In this document: positions 47,151 to 58,778 of the stretch, one piece after another | Layout: each line of letters starts with the position of its first letter | Position numbering within the stretch: position 1 is the stretch's first letter | Origin: Hygrocybe punicea | Lineage: Eukaryota; Basidiomycota; Agaricomycetes; Agaricales; Hygrophoraceae | DNA length: 64,000 nucleotides | Direction of reading: 5' to 3' | NCBI GenBank assembly: GCA_963556145.1 | Contig: OY744466.1 | Location: 3,038,001 to 3,102,000, forward strand | Translations under genes and position numbers: made by a program | The notes under the pieces: generated by a model | Database searches by the model: none | Told to the model about the DNA's origin: nothing | Seen by the model: only the letters and a program-made list of their open reading frames with translations

Positions 47151-47356
47151 GATAGACAAAAATAACGAGCCCGTTGTGTATATATATATAAAAATATCGT
47201 GTACATAAAAGACGTGTCAGCTTGTTCACCCAACTAAGGAAAGCCGATCGGCTCCCGAAGACATAGGACTATTCGCATCATTCGTCATATCGTTAGAAAA
47301 CTAAGAGGAACTAAATAAAATGGGGGTATAACGTGGACAGAATATAAATGAAATGC

Positions 47357-48862
47357 TTAATCGTCGTCGGGTGAGGAGTCTATAGAGGGCGGGTACGTCG
47401 GATCATCAAGATCGTTTGAATCGGTATCGTCGGCATCGGGGTATTGTAAGAAGTCGTCCAACGGTATCAATATTTTTGAGCGGGCGTGGTAGGGTACGAC
47501 TCGGAAAGCGGCAAATCGAGATTTAGAAACCGCACCGTCGAGTTCGGCGAGTATGTAGGATCCGCCTTCTGTTTTCCTGACGACAACCATGGGTCCAAAG
47601 TACCGCGGTTTTGCTTTACGATCGAGAGACATTTCGATACGTGAATTTTGGACGAGAACGAGGTTACCGGGTTTGAAGTTGTAAACTTTGATCGTGTTGG
47701 CGTATTTCTGCTCGAATTGCCGGGCGGACGCGAGCCAAGATTTGGTAAGCTTTTCTTTGACCCGATCGAGGTCGGCTTCTTGTTTACGAAGTTGTCGGGC
47801 GCGGATGACTATGAGGTCGGTCATAGACATCGTATCTTGCGTCGGAACCATGTACGTAGCTTCGGCAAAATTGAATGGAAAAAGCGGTTCTACTCCGTGT
47901 GCGATGTAGTAGGACGAGTATCCGAGGCTTTTGTGTGTCGTGACCCGTTCGGCCCAAAATACGGAGTGGGTTACGGTGTGCCATTTCTTTTCATCTCCGT
48001 CACAACTTTTCATAATGGCCTCCCGGACATCTAGGTGGCGACGCTCAACGGGTCCGTTCGCTTGTGAGTTATAGGGCGAAATGCGGATGTGCCGGATACC
48101 GTAGCGGGAGGCGAGATAGTCGAGCGCTTCTACGAACGGCTTGCCGTTGTCGGTGACGATTTCTTCGAGAGCGCCCCAACGGCATAAGATGTCTTCGAAC
48201 AAGAACATGCCGATGGTGGAGCCGGTCTTGCGGCGTAACATGCGGAACTCAGGGTAGGCGACAGGGAGCAACGGGCTTGGACGATGTATCGACAGCCGCC
48301 GGATCGTGGCATAAACATTGTGTCGACATACGCTTTACGAAATAGTGAGGCCAGTGTAGCGACGGTGGGCGGAATGTGATGATAACGCATTTGCCGTACT
48401 TGGCACTGATGGCAAGACTGGACGTACCACTTGACGTCGTGGTCGAGGTGTGGCCACCAGAAACGATCGAGTAGCCGAGCGCGGACGGAGAATATACCTT
48501 TGTGGCCGAGAGAGTCATGAGCATCTTTGAGTAACTGAAGCCGGCGGTCGGGCAGTATGACAAGTTTGTGTTTTCCGTGACGGTCTTTGCACCAAAGCTT
48601 GTTATCAGTGACGAAGAATTCAAGGGCGTATCGTAAGAACAGACGGTATTCTTCGTCCGTGAAGTTCGCGGGTCGGGTTAGATCTCGTAACCAGGTCTCG
48701 ACGAGGGCAAGACGAGCGTCGGCCGCGCGGGCTTTATCGGATCGCGGTATGTCAGAAACGGCTTCCTGATTTGTGTAGACAAGGACGGCGGGTAACTCGT
48801 GGAGTCGGTCGGCTGTGGCACGGCATCGGCCACATACAGCAATTGGTATAGACGGTATGGGG
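47357..48862 (-). pseudogene. Gypsy integrase
   Basis: Zinc-binding N-terminal region (DAHDSLGHKG and CHQCQVRQ near 48400-48530), then the catalytic core with the first Asp in YVDTMFMP, the second in VTDNGKPF (about 48150) and the Glu in ERRHLDVREAI (about 48030). The C-terminal half has KPRYFGPMVVVRK and an acidic tail with PDADDTDSN. A one-base shift near 48260, between YIVQARCSL and PEFRMLRRK, splits the frame. The 5' side is cut by the small LTR element, whose ACGG duplication is at 48863-48866. Confidence 0.88.
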
Positions 48863-48866
48863 ACGG

Positions 48867-50833
48867 TGGAGTAGTGGGACCTGCCAGTCACGTGACCAGG
48901 CTCCCACGGTTGACCTAGTTAGTAGCCTTCCCGATGTAGTAGTCAGTCCATCATCATCCTATCCATCCCGTCTTACCTCTCGAGTCCTGTGTGAGCCCCT
49001 GGAGAGGTACCTCGGTACCTCTCCAACATGGTGATGAGAGTGTTCTTCGACTCCACGCCTCTCTTTTTTTCTCTCGGGTTCCCACTCCTTACGACTTTCT
49101 CGCGAGACGACCTTTTTTCGGCCTCACCACCCCTGCTGCGCGACGGCGCATTTTCCCTTCATTCATGGCTGTACCTCAGTCGCGTTACCCCCTGGCACCC
49201 TCGCTCAGTCCACCAGGGCCCCGTGTCGACCATCGTTGACCCAGAAATGCGGACTCAACCCTTTTGGAGCACCCAAAAGCCGCAGGCCACGCCACCCGCG
49301 TTCGCGCCCCGTTTCCTCTTCTCAGACCAAGGATGGCCTCCCAAGCTTTCCTTCGACGTCTTACGGCCCCCGTTCCGCCCCACGTCGTCCCAGGAACACC
49401 ATCGACGTCCATTTTTGACGCCCAACGGCCACCCGCGTACAGCCGCGTCACCACCTTTCGACCCCCCCATATTTTAGCGTTCCCCGGCCCACTCGTATCC
49501 ATCCAGGCCCCCGCGTTCACGCTCGACGACCCGGTGCCCACGTTCTGCTCGAAAGAACCCCCCGTTGCCATCCATTTTGGATACCCAAGCCCCTGCCACG
49601 TCATCACCTTCAATCCCCCACTTTTCGTATGTCCCGTTCCCAACCCACGTTCGTTCAATCCCCCGCGCCCTCGTTCCATCCACCAGGGCCCCCCGTTGCC
49701 CCCCGTTGGCCCCAGACGAGCCCCCACCGTTGTTCTCGGACACCCAAGCCACGCGCCACGTCACCATCGCGCGGCCCCGTTCTGCCAGCACAACCGGCCC
49801 AGACCAACTCACCAAACTCGCGGCCCACCCCCCAGAACACCCTGCGTCTCGTTAACGCCCAGAACGAGCCCCCACCGCCATTTTTGGTCGCACCACGGAT
49901 CCGTCGCGCCCACCCGTTGGACTCCCGTTCTTTCGTGTACCCCAGCCCCACACGGACCCATTCAACCACCCGTGCCCTCGTTCCACTGGCCAGGACCCCC
50001 CGTTCATCTCCATTGCGCCAAACGAGCCCCCGCCGTCGTTTTCAGACACCCGCGCCGCGTGCCACGTCACCACCCCTCGGCCAGTTCCTAACACCCTACC
50101 TGGCCCCGCGAACCCTCGTTCAGCTCCCTGCGGCATCGTTCTCGACCTGGACGAGCCACCCGATCCCTTTGCGTCGGGATACTATGCCTTGTTAAGTACA
50201 ACCCTATGCCCCGTCAGTATTATAGCTTTTATTATAGCCTCGTCCCCCGTTCCCCCCATACTGGATGTCAATCACAGTCTACCTACAAGCCGTCACTACA
50301 CTACGTTCACGCACCCGTTTACCCGATCTCCGCCAATACAGTTATATTTTGGACCACCTGAACCTTCACACTGCGCTAAGTACTTGCTAGGACAATTCGA
50401 GGGATTTTTGGCCTTGCGTTGTGAGCCCGAACCCTTGCGAGGGAGGCATTCGAAGAGTATTGAGTTTGAGGAGAGTCTTGTATAGTCTGGTCATCTACCG
50501 CCCCCTGCGCGAGGACGACTTCCCGCTTCACGATATAAGGCCCTGGCCTTGATTCGAGGCATTCTGAGGGACTGGGAGTTGTGGCTTGAGAGTTTTTTGG
50601 TCAGTTTTGTTTGTTTTGTGTTCTTTTCTGTAGCAGTTGGCGACGAGGGTGTAGCCATGAGGAAAAGGGGCACTTGGAGTAGTGGGACCTGCCAGTCACG
50701 TGACCAGGCTCCCACGGTTGACCTAGTTAGTAGCCTTCCCGATGTAGTAGTCAGTCCATCATCATCCTATCCATCCCGTCTTACCTCTCGAGTCCTGTGT
50801 GAGCCCCCGGAGAGGTACCTCGGTACCTCTCCA
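48867..50833 (+). mobile_element. Small non-autonomous LTR element (TRIM/LARD-like, 1967 bp)
   Basis: LTRs 48867-49025 and 50675-50833 (159 bp each) start TGGAGTAGTGGG and end CTCTCCA. I find one difference between them (C/T near 49000). The flanking duplication is ACGG (48863-48866, 50834-50837), and removing the element leaves the Gypsy frame open (VNYRPV joins PIPSIP). A candidate primer-binding site TGGTGATGAGAG starts at 49029; the polypurine tract GAGGAAAAGGGG ends near 50670. The interior is C-rich and built from diverged repeats of about 300 bp around a CCACGTCA(C/T)CACC core. A 275-codon plus-strand frame (49264-50091) shows no gag or pol motif, so I call it non-coding. Confidence 0.9.
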
Positions 50834-50837
50834 ACGG

Positions 50838-52893
50838 GTCGGTAGTTGACGACTTCCATAAAGAAACCGTAGGAGTGATCGAGCCAATCGTTGGAGTCGT
50901 TGATCTCCTCGGGGTCTTCTGCAGCGCGGGGGCGTCGGGAGAGTCCGTCGGGTGCACCGTGTGCGGAAGCGGGTACGTGAACGAGTCTAAAGTCAAATAA
51001 GAGCACGCCGGCTATCCATCGGTTGATCATTGCATTGGGCTGAATGTCGGGGTTGCTGAGCATCCCTTTTATGTACTTCGCGTCGACTTCAACAGTGAGG
51101 TTGCGGACGCCGATGATGAAGATTCAGTAGGCGCGGAGGGCCCTGAAGAGGCCGTAGAGTTCGAGCTTGGACTGGGAGTATCGGGCTTCGCGTTCGTTCC
51201 ACGATATTGAACCAAAGCGATTTGGATAACGTTTTCCGTCAGCGTGGATTTGCATGAGAACGAAGCCGACTCCAAGGACGGATGAATCAACGGCAAGAAT
51301 CACTTCCCATTCACGCATGTAGTCGATAGCGCGTAGCGCTGGCGACGTAATGACGGCGTTTTTGAGGTAGTCGACGGCGGTCTCTTCTTCTTCACCAAAT
51401 TTGAAGGGTATACCTTTGTGGGTAAGACGGACGAGGGGTCGGGAGTGGAGCGAGAAGTCCTTGATAAAAATACGCAAGACGCCGCAGATACCGAGAAAGG
51501 CGCGAACTTCGGTGAGGTTGGTCGGCAGTGGCCAATCGCGAATCTTCTGTACTTTGGAGTCGTCGGCTACTCTTCCTTCGTATGTGCATCGGTGGCCAAC
51601 AACGATGACTGAGGGTCGACACAACTCGAGTTTTTTGCTGTTGAAGGTACCGCCGACATAGCAGAAACGCTGGATGACGCGGTTGACACCTTGGAAGTGC
51701 TCCCAAATAAAACGTCGAATTGCCGGGTTCTGGGGTATAGTCTCGTAGGTACCGTCGGGTTGCTCATAGCGGGTTGGAGGCCCTTTGACGGGAATATCGT
51801 CCAAATACGGAACGGCAAGATGAGGGATTTCGTCTTGGAGGATGTACGTGGAGTCACCGTGTAGGATCTGCGGGGAATTTGTGTATCCCATAGCAATCTG
51901 CGTAAGTCGAAGCGTTCCGAGTGGAGACTGAAAGGTCATATAGTCCTGAGACGAGGGGTGGACGAGGCGTTGGTCGAAAGAGACGAAGAGGTCGAAGGAA
52001 GCGTAGCAAGAGTGGCCGCCAAAGGCCTCGGCCAAGTGCTCGGTCATGGGCGGTAAGGCGGGATCACGGATAGTGACGGCGTTAAGCGGCTGTAGATCGT
52101 GGACGATTCGAAGAGACTTTCCGTCCTTTTTCAAAACGCAGAACCAGCGGGAGCGGTATGACGAATTCGAGGGTTCATAGGTACTGGCGTTAATTTTGTC
52201 TTTGATGATACCGATGACTTCGTTAAGGATGCCGGGTGGGATTGGGATATTGTGATGGACCCACGGGTCGTGCGGTATGGTGGGAATGTGGATCGGCGGG
52301 AAGTAGTCTGTATTGAACTGGCCTTTCTCGGATTCGTTCCAGGCGAAGGCGGCTTCTTGCGTTTTGATGATATGGTGGCCGAGTTTTTCTTCCTCAGGTC
52401 AAAGGAATCCATCTGGGTTCATCGGCATCGCGTCATGTCGTTCCTGGGTATAGCGGGTGCCGGGTGTAAAGTCGGGCGGGTGAGTCGGGAGCGTGGGTAA
52501 ATCGGCTAGCGGGTTGCCGGTGATCTCGCGTATGATGCGGTATTCATCGGGGAGAGTGGTAGAAATTGGGCGGATACGATCGGCTACCTTCTTATACTTT
52601 TTCTTGGTAATGACTCCTTTTAGGTCCCTGGTAGGGGGGGTGGTATACGAGATATAAGTAGCGTGTTCAGTAGAGGCTTTGTTACAAATATTCAAAGAAG
52701 AAATAGGTGACGCAGGAGCGGAGACGGAACAAGACGAAGGAAGGGTATTGGTAGTACGTAGCTGATTTTGTACATCGGTTAACAATGAAATGTACTGGGC
52801 GGCAGTCTGAGGCTGAGATGAAGAGAAATCTAAATCGATAGAAAAACATAAGTCCTCTTCTAGGGGAAACGGCAAAAGGGAAGCATAGTTCAT
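50838..52893 (-). pseudogene. Gypsy reverse transcriptase and RNase H
   Basis: The spacer peptide starts MNYASLLPFPLEEDL, then the RT domain: SRWFCVLKKDGKSLRIVHD, DLFVSFDQR, SPLGTLRLTQIAMGYTNSP and the catalytic YLDD near 51810. The connection follows (VRAFLGICGVLRIFIKDF), then RNase H with WEVILAVDSSVLGVG near 51290 and QSKLELYGLFRALRAY. In-frame TGA stops at about 52399 and 51126 stand where a tryptophan codon is expected in each case. The frame ends in YGFFMEVVNYRPV at the small LTR element. DNA synthesis function lost in this copy. Confidence 0.9.
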
Positions 52894-52976
52894 GGTATAG
52901 GTGTGGTCGCTTTCGAGTGGCGGCTTCTCATCTCCTGGTGCGTCCTTCCCGAGAGGTATCTCCGGGTCCTCAACTT

Positions 52977-53400
52977 CTAAAAATCCGGCTTTCCGGTGTC
53001 AGACTGCTCTCGTCGGTTCTTTTGGTTGTGCTCGATGGTGGGCAAGGTGACGACGGCGCCGGTGTTTGGATCTGTGATCGTGACTTGTTGTTCTCCATTT
53101 TTATAATCCTTCGTAAGGGCCTCGGAAAGCGTGAAGAACGGGCGGCCGATGAGGATCTCATAGGGGGCGTCGTCAACGACTTGGACTTGGAGGAAAAGAT
53201 CGACATCGCCAAAAGTGAATTTTAGGTTGGCGATCCGGCCGAGGGTGTCGTTGTCACTTTTATTTGCCGACTGCATCCGCATCTTCATATTTTGGAGGCC
53301 GTAACCGAGTTTCTCCCAAATATCGCGTCGCATGCCGATGATCATGGAACCGTTGTTGAGGACGCACTCGAATACGAATTTGCTGTTGATGAGCGGGTAG
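52977..53400 (-). pseudogene. Gypsy aspartic protease-like domain, catalytic Asp replaced
   Basis: The region around 53345 reads FVFECVLNNGSMIIGMRRD, where retropepsins of this kind have D-(S/T/N/G)-G-S. The catalytic Asp position is Asn here, explained by one G-to-A change. Downstream is LKFTFGDVDLFLQVQVVDD and PYEILIGRPFF, the second conserved block of retroviral-type proteases (ILGRP-like). It overlaps the gag end in a different frame. Confidence 0.75.
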
Positions 53401-55495
53401 AACGGAGAGGGACTGAGTCACGGCCGATGACGAGCGGGACGTTTTCCTGACAGTGTTGACAGGCGCGAGTGGGGATTTTGGGTGCGTGAAAATGGAAGAC
53501 CTCGACGTTGTTACTCTCAGCGGTGACCTTTTTCGAAGTAGTGAGGTCCTTCATGTGACGGCGGGCGTCGGACGACATGGCTAAAAGTTCTCGCTGCGAA
53601 ATGCAGACTTGAGAATCGAGCGCGCGGTCGATGACGGATTTGGCGATACCGGGATCTTCGATGGGGGCCTGGTAGTGGTATTGGGGGTGCGACACGGGAA
53701 GGTTCTGGGGAGTGCGCGGCACGAAGGCGGTTGGCTCGGTTGGCCGCGTGTTCAAAGGTGGAACGATGGTGATCGGGTGCTCGTTGACAGGTCTGGTAGA
53801 CGTTTTCTCGGCGGGTTTCGCGGCGGGGACGGACGTGGAAGTGGCGGGCAGATTGGGAAACATTTCTCTAGACTTGCCTTTCGCCTTCGATGGGATCTCT
53901 ACACCGTCGAATCTAACCCGTTTACGAAGCCGCTGCACTTCGGCTTCCAGAACCTTAATCTGTTCGTTGTCGTCGTTGATGTCGGACGTCGTGGACTGAA
54001 AGATGTCGGCGTACTCAGTGGTGACCTCTGGTTCATAGGTGGGTACTTCGATGGCAGAGACGAAGTTAGCTTTGACATGAGGCGGCGGGTCGCGTTGGAA
54101 CGGTTCTGTGGGGTTGCGGGCAGGGGGAGTGCGGTTGCCAGGGTTCTGTGCATGCCACGCGTCGAAGCATTCCCTCATATTTTTGCCGACGATAGCCTTT
54201 GGAAGATACATTCCATTAGGCAATACGAGGTGGCCGTGCTCGTTCTTGCGGCATATCCCGTCTCGAGTGTACTGCTCGCAGATGGGACAATCGCGTATAC
54301 GATGGAACGGGTCGTCGCAAAAGAGGCAGTTGAAATTGGTGAAACCCTGTCCCGCGGTGGTCGGCTCAGCCCTATTTGCACACGGCTTTGGGGGGTTGTT
54401 ACGTTCGGTGAGGGCTTGCGTGAGGACGGCGAGTTGTTGCGAAACGAGACGAAAGAGGTCGGATACGTTAGGTTCGACCAGTTCCGCTTTAGGAATGACC
54501 GGGTCGTAGCGAGCGGGTGGCGGGTAGTGGGTGGCGGGTTCTATTGGAGTCGAGTACCGGATGGCGGCAGGCGACGTTGACGATAGACGAGAGACGGTGG
54601 ATGGTTCGGCCGCGGTTCCGGCCAGCAGGAAGTGGGCGCAATTGTGGAAGTCCTGGAAGTCGTAAGGGTCACTATGGAAATGGTTCGGTTTTTGGTACTG
54701 CAGACGGGTTTTGATGTCCTTTTTAAGCTCGAGATGGAAGCCATTCTTGTACGCGATGTTGTGTTCTCGGGGAGAGATCCGACCCTTGTCTAGGAGAAAC
54801 CCTGAGATTTGGATGAATTCGCGGTAATATTCGCCAAGTTCGGCGCGGGTACGGATACCATAAGCGGTTTGGGTGTGCGTAAGACGGTCGAGATCCGCCA
54901 TAGTGTACCGGTGGTCGTCTTCCGTGCCTGGGTATAGCACGAGTACGCTCCTTTTGAATGTGGCATAATCGACGCCGGTCGTGCTAGGTAAGCTTGCCCA
55001 AAGCTCGTAGTCGCTAAGCGATGCGTAGCGCAGACTATGCTTGATGCGTCCTGCATCGTCGAGAGCGGCATCGGCAGCAAGTATCTCGACTTCTTCGAAG
55101 AAGCGGTTTAAATTGAGCGGGTTCCCGTCGAAGGTACGGGCCGTGGAGTGACCGCGAGCAGGCATTTGTCGTGGAGTAACATGGGGAGCGGTAACGTGGG
55201 GAGCGGTCGAAGATCCAGAGGTCGAAGTCATTGTGGGTGGAAGGAGCTGAGATGTCGATGAAGCGGTTGTCGGGTGTATGATGAGCGGGTCGGGTAACGT
55301 GGACGATGATGGCGTGGACGAAGACGAAGATGGGGACGATGACGATGACGGAGTTTTCGATGTCGAGAGCGAAGACGTGGATGGGGGTTCTAACGAGGTC
55401 GAAGTTGGGGACGTAGGCGATGCGGGTGTCGAACTGAGATCGGATGAGTCGGGTGTAATGGTAATTATCGGTATATCGACCGATTTGAGACTGTT
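53342..55495 (-). CDS. Gypsy gag, 5' end displaced by a Helitron insertion
   Basis: Ser/Pro/Thr-rich N-terminus (PDSSDLSSTPASPTSPTSTS), then a capsid-like region (RTFDGNPLNLNRFFEEVEIL, YETWASL-like YELWASLPSTTG, FLLDKGRISPREHN). A CCHC zinc knuckle follows, C-x2-C-x4-H-x4-C (CLFCDDPFHRIRDC, near 54320), with a further CPIC. The C-terminal region is basic and Pro-rich. The frame is open without internal stops. The native start codon appears to be ATG at 58782-58780, separated by the Helitron at 55496-58778; a new frame start inside the Helitron terminus (55549) could replace it. Confidence 0.85.
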   Translation of the reverse strand, partial: NSLKSVDIPIITITPDSSDLSSTPASPTSPTSTSLEPPSTSSLSTSKTPSSSSSPSSSSSTPSSSTLPDPLIIHPTTASSTSQLLPPTMTSTSGSSTAPHVTAPHVTPRQMPARGHSTARTFDGNPLNLNRFFEEVEILAADAALDDAGRIKHSLRYASLSDYELWASLPSTTGVDYATFKRSVLVLYPGTEDDHRYTMADLDRLTHTQTAYGIRTRAELGEYYREFIQISGFLLDKGRISPREHNIAYKNGFHLELKKDIKTRLQYQKPNHFHSDPYDFQDFHNCAHFLLAGTAAEPSTVSRLSSTSPAAIRYSTPIEPATHYPPPARYDPVIPKAELVEPNVSDLFRLVSQQLAVLTQALTERNNPPKPCANRAEPTTAGQGFTNFNCLFCDDPFHRIRDCPICEQYTRDGICRKNEHGHLVLPNGMYLPKAIVGKNMRECFDAWHAQNPGNRTPPARNPTEPFQRDPPPHVKANFVSAIEVPTYEPEVTTEYADIFQSTTSDINDDNEQIKVLEAEVQRLRKRVRFDGVEIPSKAKGKSREMFPNLPATSTSVPAAKPAEKTSTRPVNEHPITIVPPLNTRPTEPTAFVPRTPQNLPVSHPQYHYQAPIEDPGIAKSVIDRALDSQVCISQRELLAMSSDARRHMKDLTTSKKVTAESNNVEVFHFHAPKIPTRACQHCQENVPLVIGRDSVPLRSTRSSTANSYSSASSTTVP

Positions 55496-56100
55496 ACGAG
55501 TTCTTCCATTTATGGAAAACTCGTTCTTATAAACCCGGTTTTCAGCCATTGAGGTGATTCATTCATTCATCTCAGGGACTGAGGGAAAATTGCGTCCCAA
55601 TATGGCAACTGAGTTCAAAATCCCGTTTGACTGGTTTCATTCCAGAATTCAGAGCCTCTATTGACTTGCACACTGCATAGACTGTCACCAGATTTGACGA
55701 GGAGGATGTCATGGGGACTGTCCTGCTGGAAAAAAAATATGGAGGGGATCTGGTATGATTTGGGCTCTCTGTGAGCCATTTTTTGCCAAGGAAATGAGTA
55801 TAGATGCAATAACTAATGTTATACTGCCAATAAAAATGTGGTAATTTCTGACTGTATTTTAGTGTATGTCTGGGTCACTTTTGTCCACTGAAGGCAGTTG
55901 TAAAATGTGATATCTGAGTCTCTAGAATTCAAACAAGCAAGAGTGGTCCGGAGTTGTGGCTGAAATTAAAGCGGAGTCTTAAATATACAGTGAGAGCTTT
56001 CGAGCTCAGATGAGTGCACAAACCTTCTGTTGCTCAACAGCAACATCGTCGAGGGGGTGGTGTAACAAAGGTATGGACATAGTTTTATTGTCCTTGGTCT

Positions 56101-57495
56101 AGTACTGATGTCTGTACCCCCCGCAACCCGTTTCCATCGAAAACCAGGGGTCGGGAGGTCTGAGGACCTCACATTCCCGCCTTGTGCCCAACCAGCGCCC
56201 CCCAACGTTTTCAACCACCAGGACACCCCACCCCGCCGCGTTTTCGACCATCCCCGGCCAGTCTAGACCCCCCGCACCTCGTTCCCATTGAAAACGAGGA
56301 GTCGGGGGGTGTCAGGCCCTCGCAATCCAGCTATCTGCCCAACAACCAACAACCCCCTTTTTCAACCACCAGGACGCCCCACCCCGCCGCGTTTTCGACC
56401 ACCCCGGGCCAGGCTACACCCCCCGGACCTCGTTCGCGTTGAAAACGCGCGAGTGGGGGGTCTCAAAACCTCGCGATCCGGCTGTCTGCCCCACCACCAC
56501 CACCCGCCCTTTTTCTACCAACAGGACACCCGGTCCAGCCCCGTTGTCGACCATCCCCGGCCAGTCTAGACCCCCCGCACCTCGTTCCCGTTGAAAACGA
56601 GAAGTCGGGGGGTCTCCGGCCCTCGCATTCCGCCTGTCTGCCCAGCCAGCAACACCCCCCCTTTTTCATCCCCCAGGACAGCCCGTCCCGCGACTTTTTC
56701 GACCACCCCCGGCTAGGCTACACCCCCCGCACCTCGTTCGCGTCAAAAACGAGGGGTTGGAGGGTCTCCGGCCCTCGCATTCCGGCTGTCTGCCCAACCA
56801 GCAACCCCCCCTTTTTTCATCCCCCGGGGACGCCCCATCCTGTCCGGTTTTCGATCACCCCCGGCTAGGTTACACCCCCCGCACCTCGTTCGCATCGAAA
56901 ACGAGGGGTCGGGGGATCTCAGGCCCTCGCATTCCAGCTGTCTGCCCAACCAGCAACACCCCCCCTTTTTCATCCCCCAGGACAACCCGTCCCGCGGCTT
57001 TTACGACTACCCCCGGCTAGGTTACACTTCCCGCACCTCGTTCGCGTCGAAAACGAGGGGTCGGGGGGTCTCCGGCCCTCGCATTCCGCCTGTCTGCTCA
57101 ACTGGCAACCCCCCCCCCTTTTCATCCCCCGGGACGCCCCACCCTGTATGGTTTTCGATCACCCCCGACCAGTGCACACCCCCCGCACCTCGTTCACGTC
57201 GACCACGAGGGGTCGGGGGGTCTCAGGCCCTCGTGATCCGGCATTCTGCCCAACCACCACCACCCTCCCTTTTTCTACCTCCAGGACACCCGTTTTCGAC
57301 CACCCCCTGCCAGTCTACACCCCCTGGACCTCATTCGCGTTGAAAATGAGGGGTCGGGGGGTCTCAGGCCCTCGGATTCTGGCTGTCTGCCCAACCACCC
57401 CCCCCCATTTTCACTCACCATGTCACCCCGCCCCACACCCCTCATCTAGATCCCCATACCCTGTTTCTCTTGAAAACGCGAAGTTGGGGGTGTCA
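56101..57495. repeat. Tandem array B4 (inverted), about 150-bp units
   Basis: About nine units, the reverse complement of array B1: GGGGGGTCTCAGGCCCTCG, TCTGCCCAACCA and CACCTCGTTCGCGT blocks. It lies between segments P and Q. Frames on both strands are repeat-derived. Confidence 0.9.
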
Positions 57496-57905
57496 GGCCT
57501 TCCATTTTTGACTCATATATTTACTTATATTTAATTATTAAATAGAAATTAAATATTATATAATCAATTTCCAAATTTATCTTTGAAATCTAAATGCTAC
57601 ACTTGTAACACATCATCTGCTAGTGCATAACATGCTATTCTACTGTGTTGTGTTCCTACTGCTCCTGCTGTTCCCCATTCCCTCTGGTCTCAACAGTTCT
57701 CATGTCTGTTTTACAGTTCCTTTCTTGTTGTCAGTGACACATTCTGACCATTCATTTAACTTGTGTTGCATGACAGGCCAATGTGAATGCCAATGCATCA
57801 TTGCATATGTGATTTCTTCACAAAGACGGGTTGGTTTATCTGACCATTGATTGAAGCACCAGAAATCTCCGGTGGCCTTGTTTACATGGTACATGGCTCG
57901 GTCCA
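57496..57905. repeat. Segment Q, second copy
   Basis: Reverse complement of 14309-14690. A minus-strand frame (57921-57700) with FWCFNQWSDKPTRLCEE and HWHSHWPVMQHKL is open here but broken in the other copy. It may be a remnant of a captured exon; no family recognised. Confidence 0.65.
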
Positions 57906-57933
57906 CTATGTAATGTTTCAATTATCCGTACCA

Positions 57934-58243
57934 TATACTATACAAAACACCTGAGTTGCTGGTATTAGAATATCCCAACATAAACATGATTACCAGCCAT
58001 CAAATAACTGTAAATGTAAATGACAAGTCAGTAAATTTGTATCTAAGAGGTATTGTATATGTTGGAGGATATCACTCTACATCTCAATTCATATCAGAAG
58101 ATGGCACAATTTGGTATCATGATGGTATGACAACTGGAGCAACATGTAAGCAAGATGGTCACATTGGTATCATGTCAGATGATGGTTTTAAAAGATATGA
58201 AGATAAAATTCTTGTGCTAGCAGTTTATGCTCAAAACCAGTAA
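57934..58243 (+). pseudogene. Detached C-terminal piece of the Helitron peptidase domain
   Basis: Reads LVLEYPNINM, LRGIVYVGGYHSTSQFIS, WYHDGMTTGATC and KILVLAVYA, clearly homologous to the last 95 residues of copy B (23281-23600). It keeps the His block but lacks the cysteine block, so it cannot act as a peptidase. Its diverged sequence shows that it comes from another Helitron subfamily. It lies 535 bp before the element's 3' terminus. Confidence 0.85.
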
Positions 58244-58778
58244 TTTAATATAATCGAGGACTATTGTGTGGGAAAGTGGGACATTCAGAATTTTCACCAT
58301 TTGTAAATTCATATTGGACATCAAAATTGAAGGAAATCTTCAGGGTGGGAAAGTGGGCCATTAAATATAGGAATGTTATAAATACATTACATGATGTCAA
58401 ACACTTAAGTTCTTATTGTTACTTATTGCCCGAGCACTGATAAGTAATGGTAACAGTGGTAGTAGTAAATGCCAGGATAAACTGTTGTATAACTGACATT
58501 CAGTCCACTCCAATGTTGGTTGACTGTTGATATACAACTATGGCATGAACAAGTGTAAATAATATTGTCCAAGAGATTAGTAGTCCCTTGATCAAAGGCC
58601 CCAACTGAGGACAAGTAGTACATTGTTACTAACAGAACAGGATAACATAGAATGTATGATTCCAAATTCCAACAATGTTCACATATACTATGATTATTCT
58701 TGTTATACATTACAACTGCAGATTATGTAGAATAAATAATGGACATCAAATGATTGAATAGAACCAAGAAGAACTCGT
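58244..58778. other. Helitron 3' non-coding region
   Basis: AT-rich, with two copies of GGGAAAGTGGG followed by A/C-CATT (about 58270 and 58340). It ends in the GAAGAACTCGT terminus. No gene. Confidence 0.55.

Larger units (their letters stand above)
55496..58778 (+). mobile_element. Non-autonomous Helitron (Helentron/Helitron2-like), both ends defined
   Basis: The left end is ACGAGTTCTTCCATTTATGG then AAAACTCGT, a palindrome. The right end is GAAGAACTCGT, matching the 3' terminus of Helitron B at 23073. It sits between two T residues with no target duplication: joining the flanks restores gag as ATG AAC AGT. Content left to right: segment P (inverted to 13.3 kb), array B4, segment Q, a fragment of the Helitron peptidase gene, and a non-coding 3' part. 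It is therefore a Helitron that kept the ends and a scrap of coding sequence and carries repeat arrays as passengers. Confidence 0.8.

Noticed and set aside
49264..50195. Pro/Arg/His-rich frames of 188-275 aa
   Set aside because: They lie inside the small LTR element, have extreme base composition and no retroelement motif.
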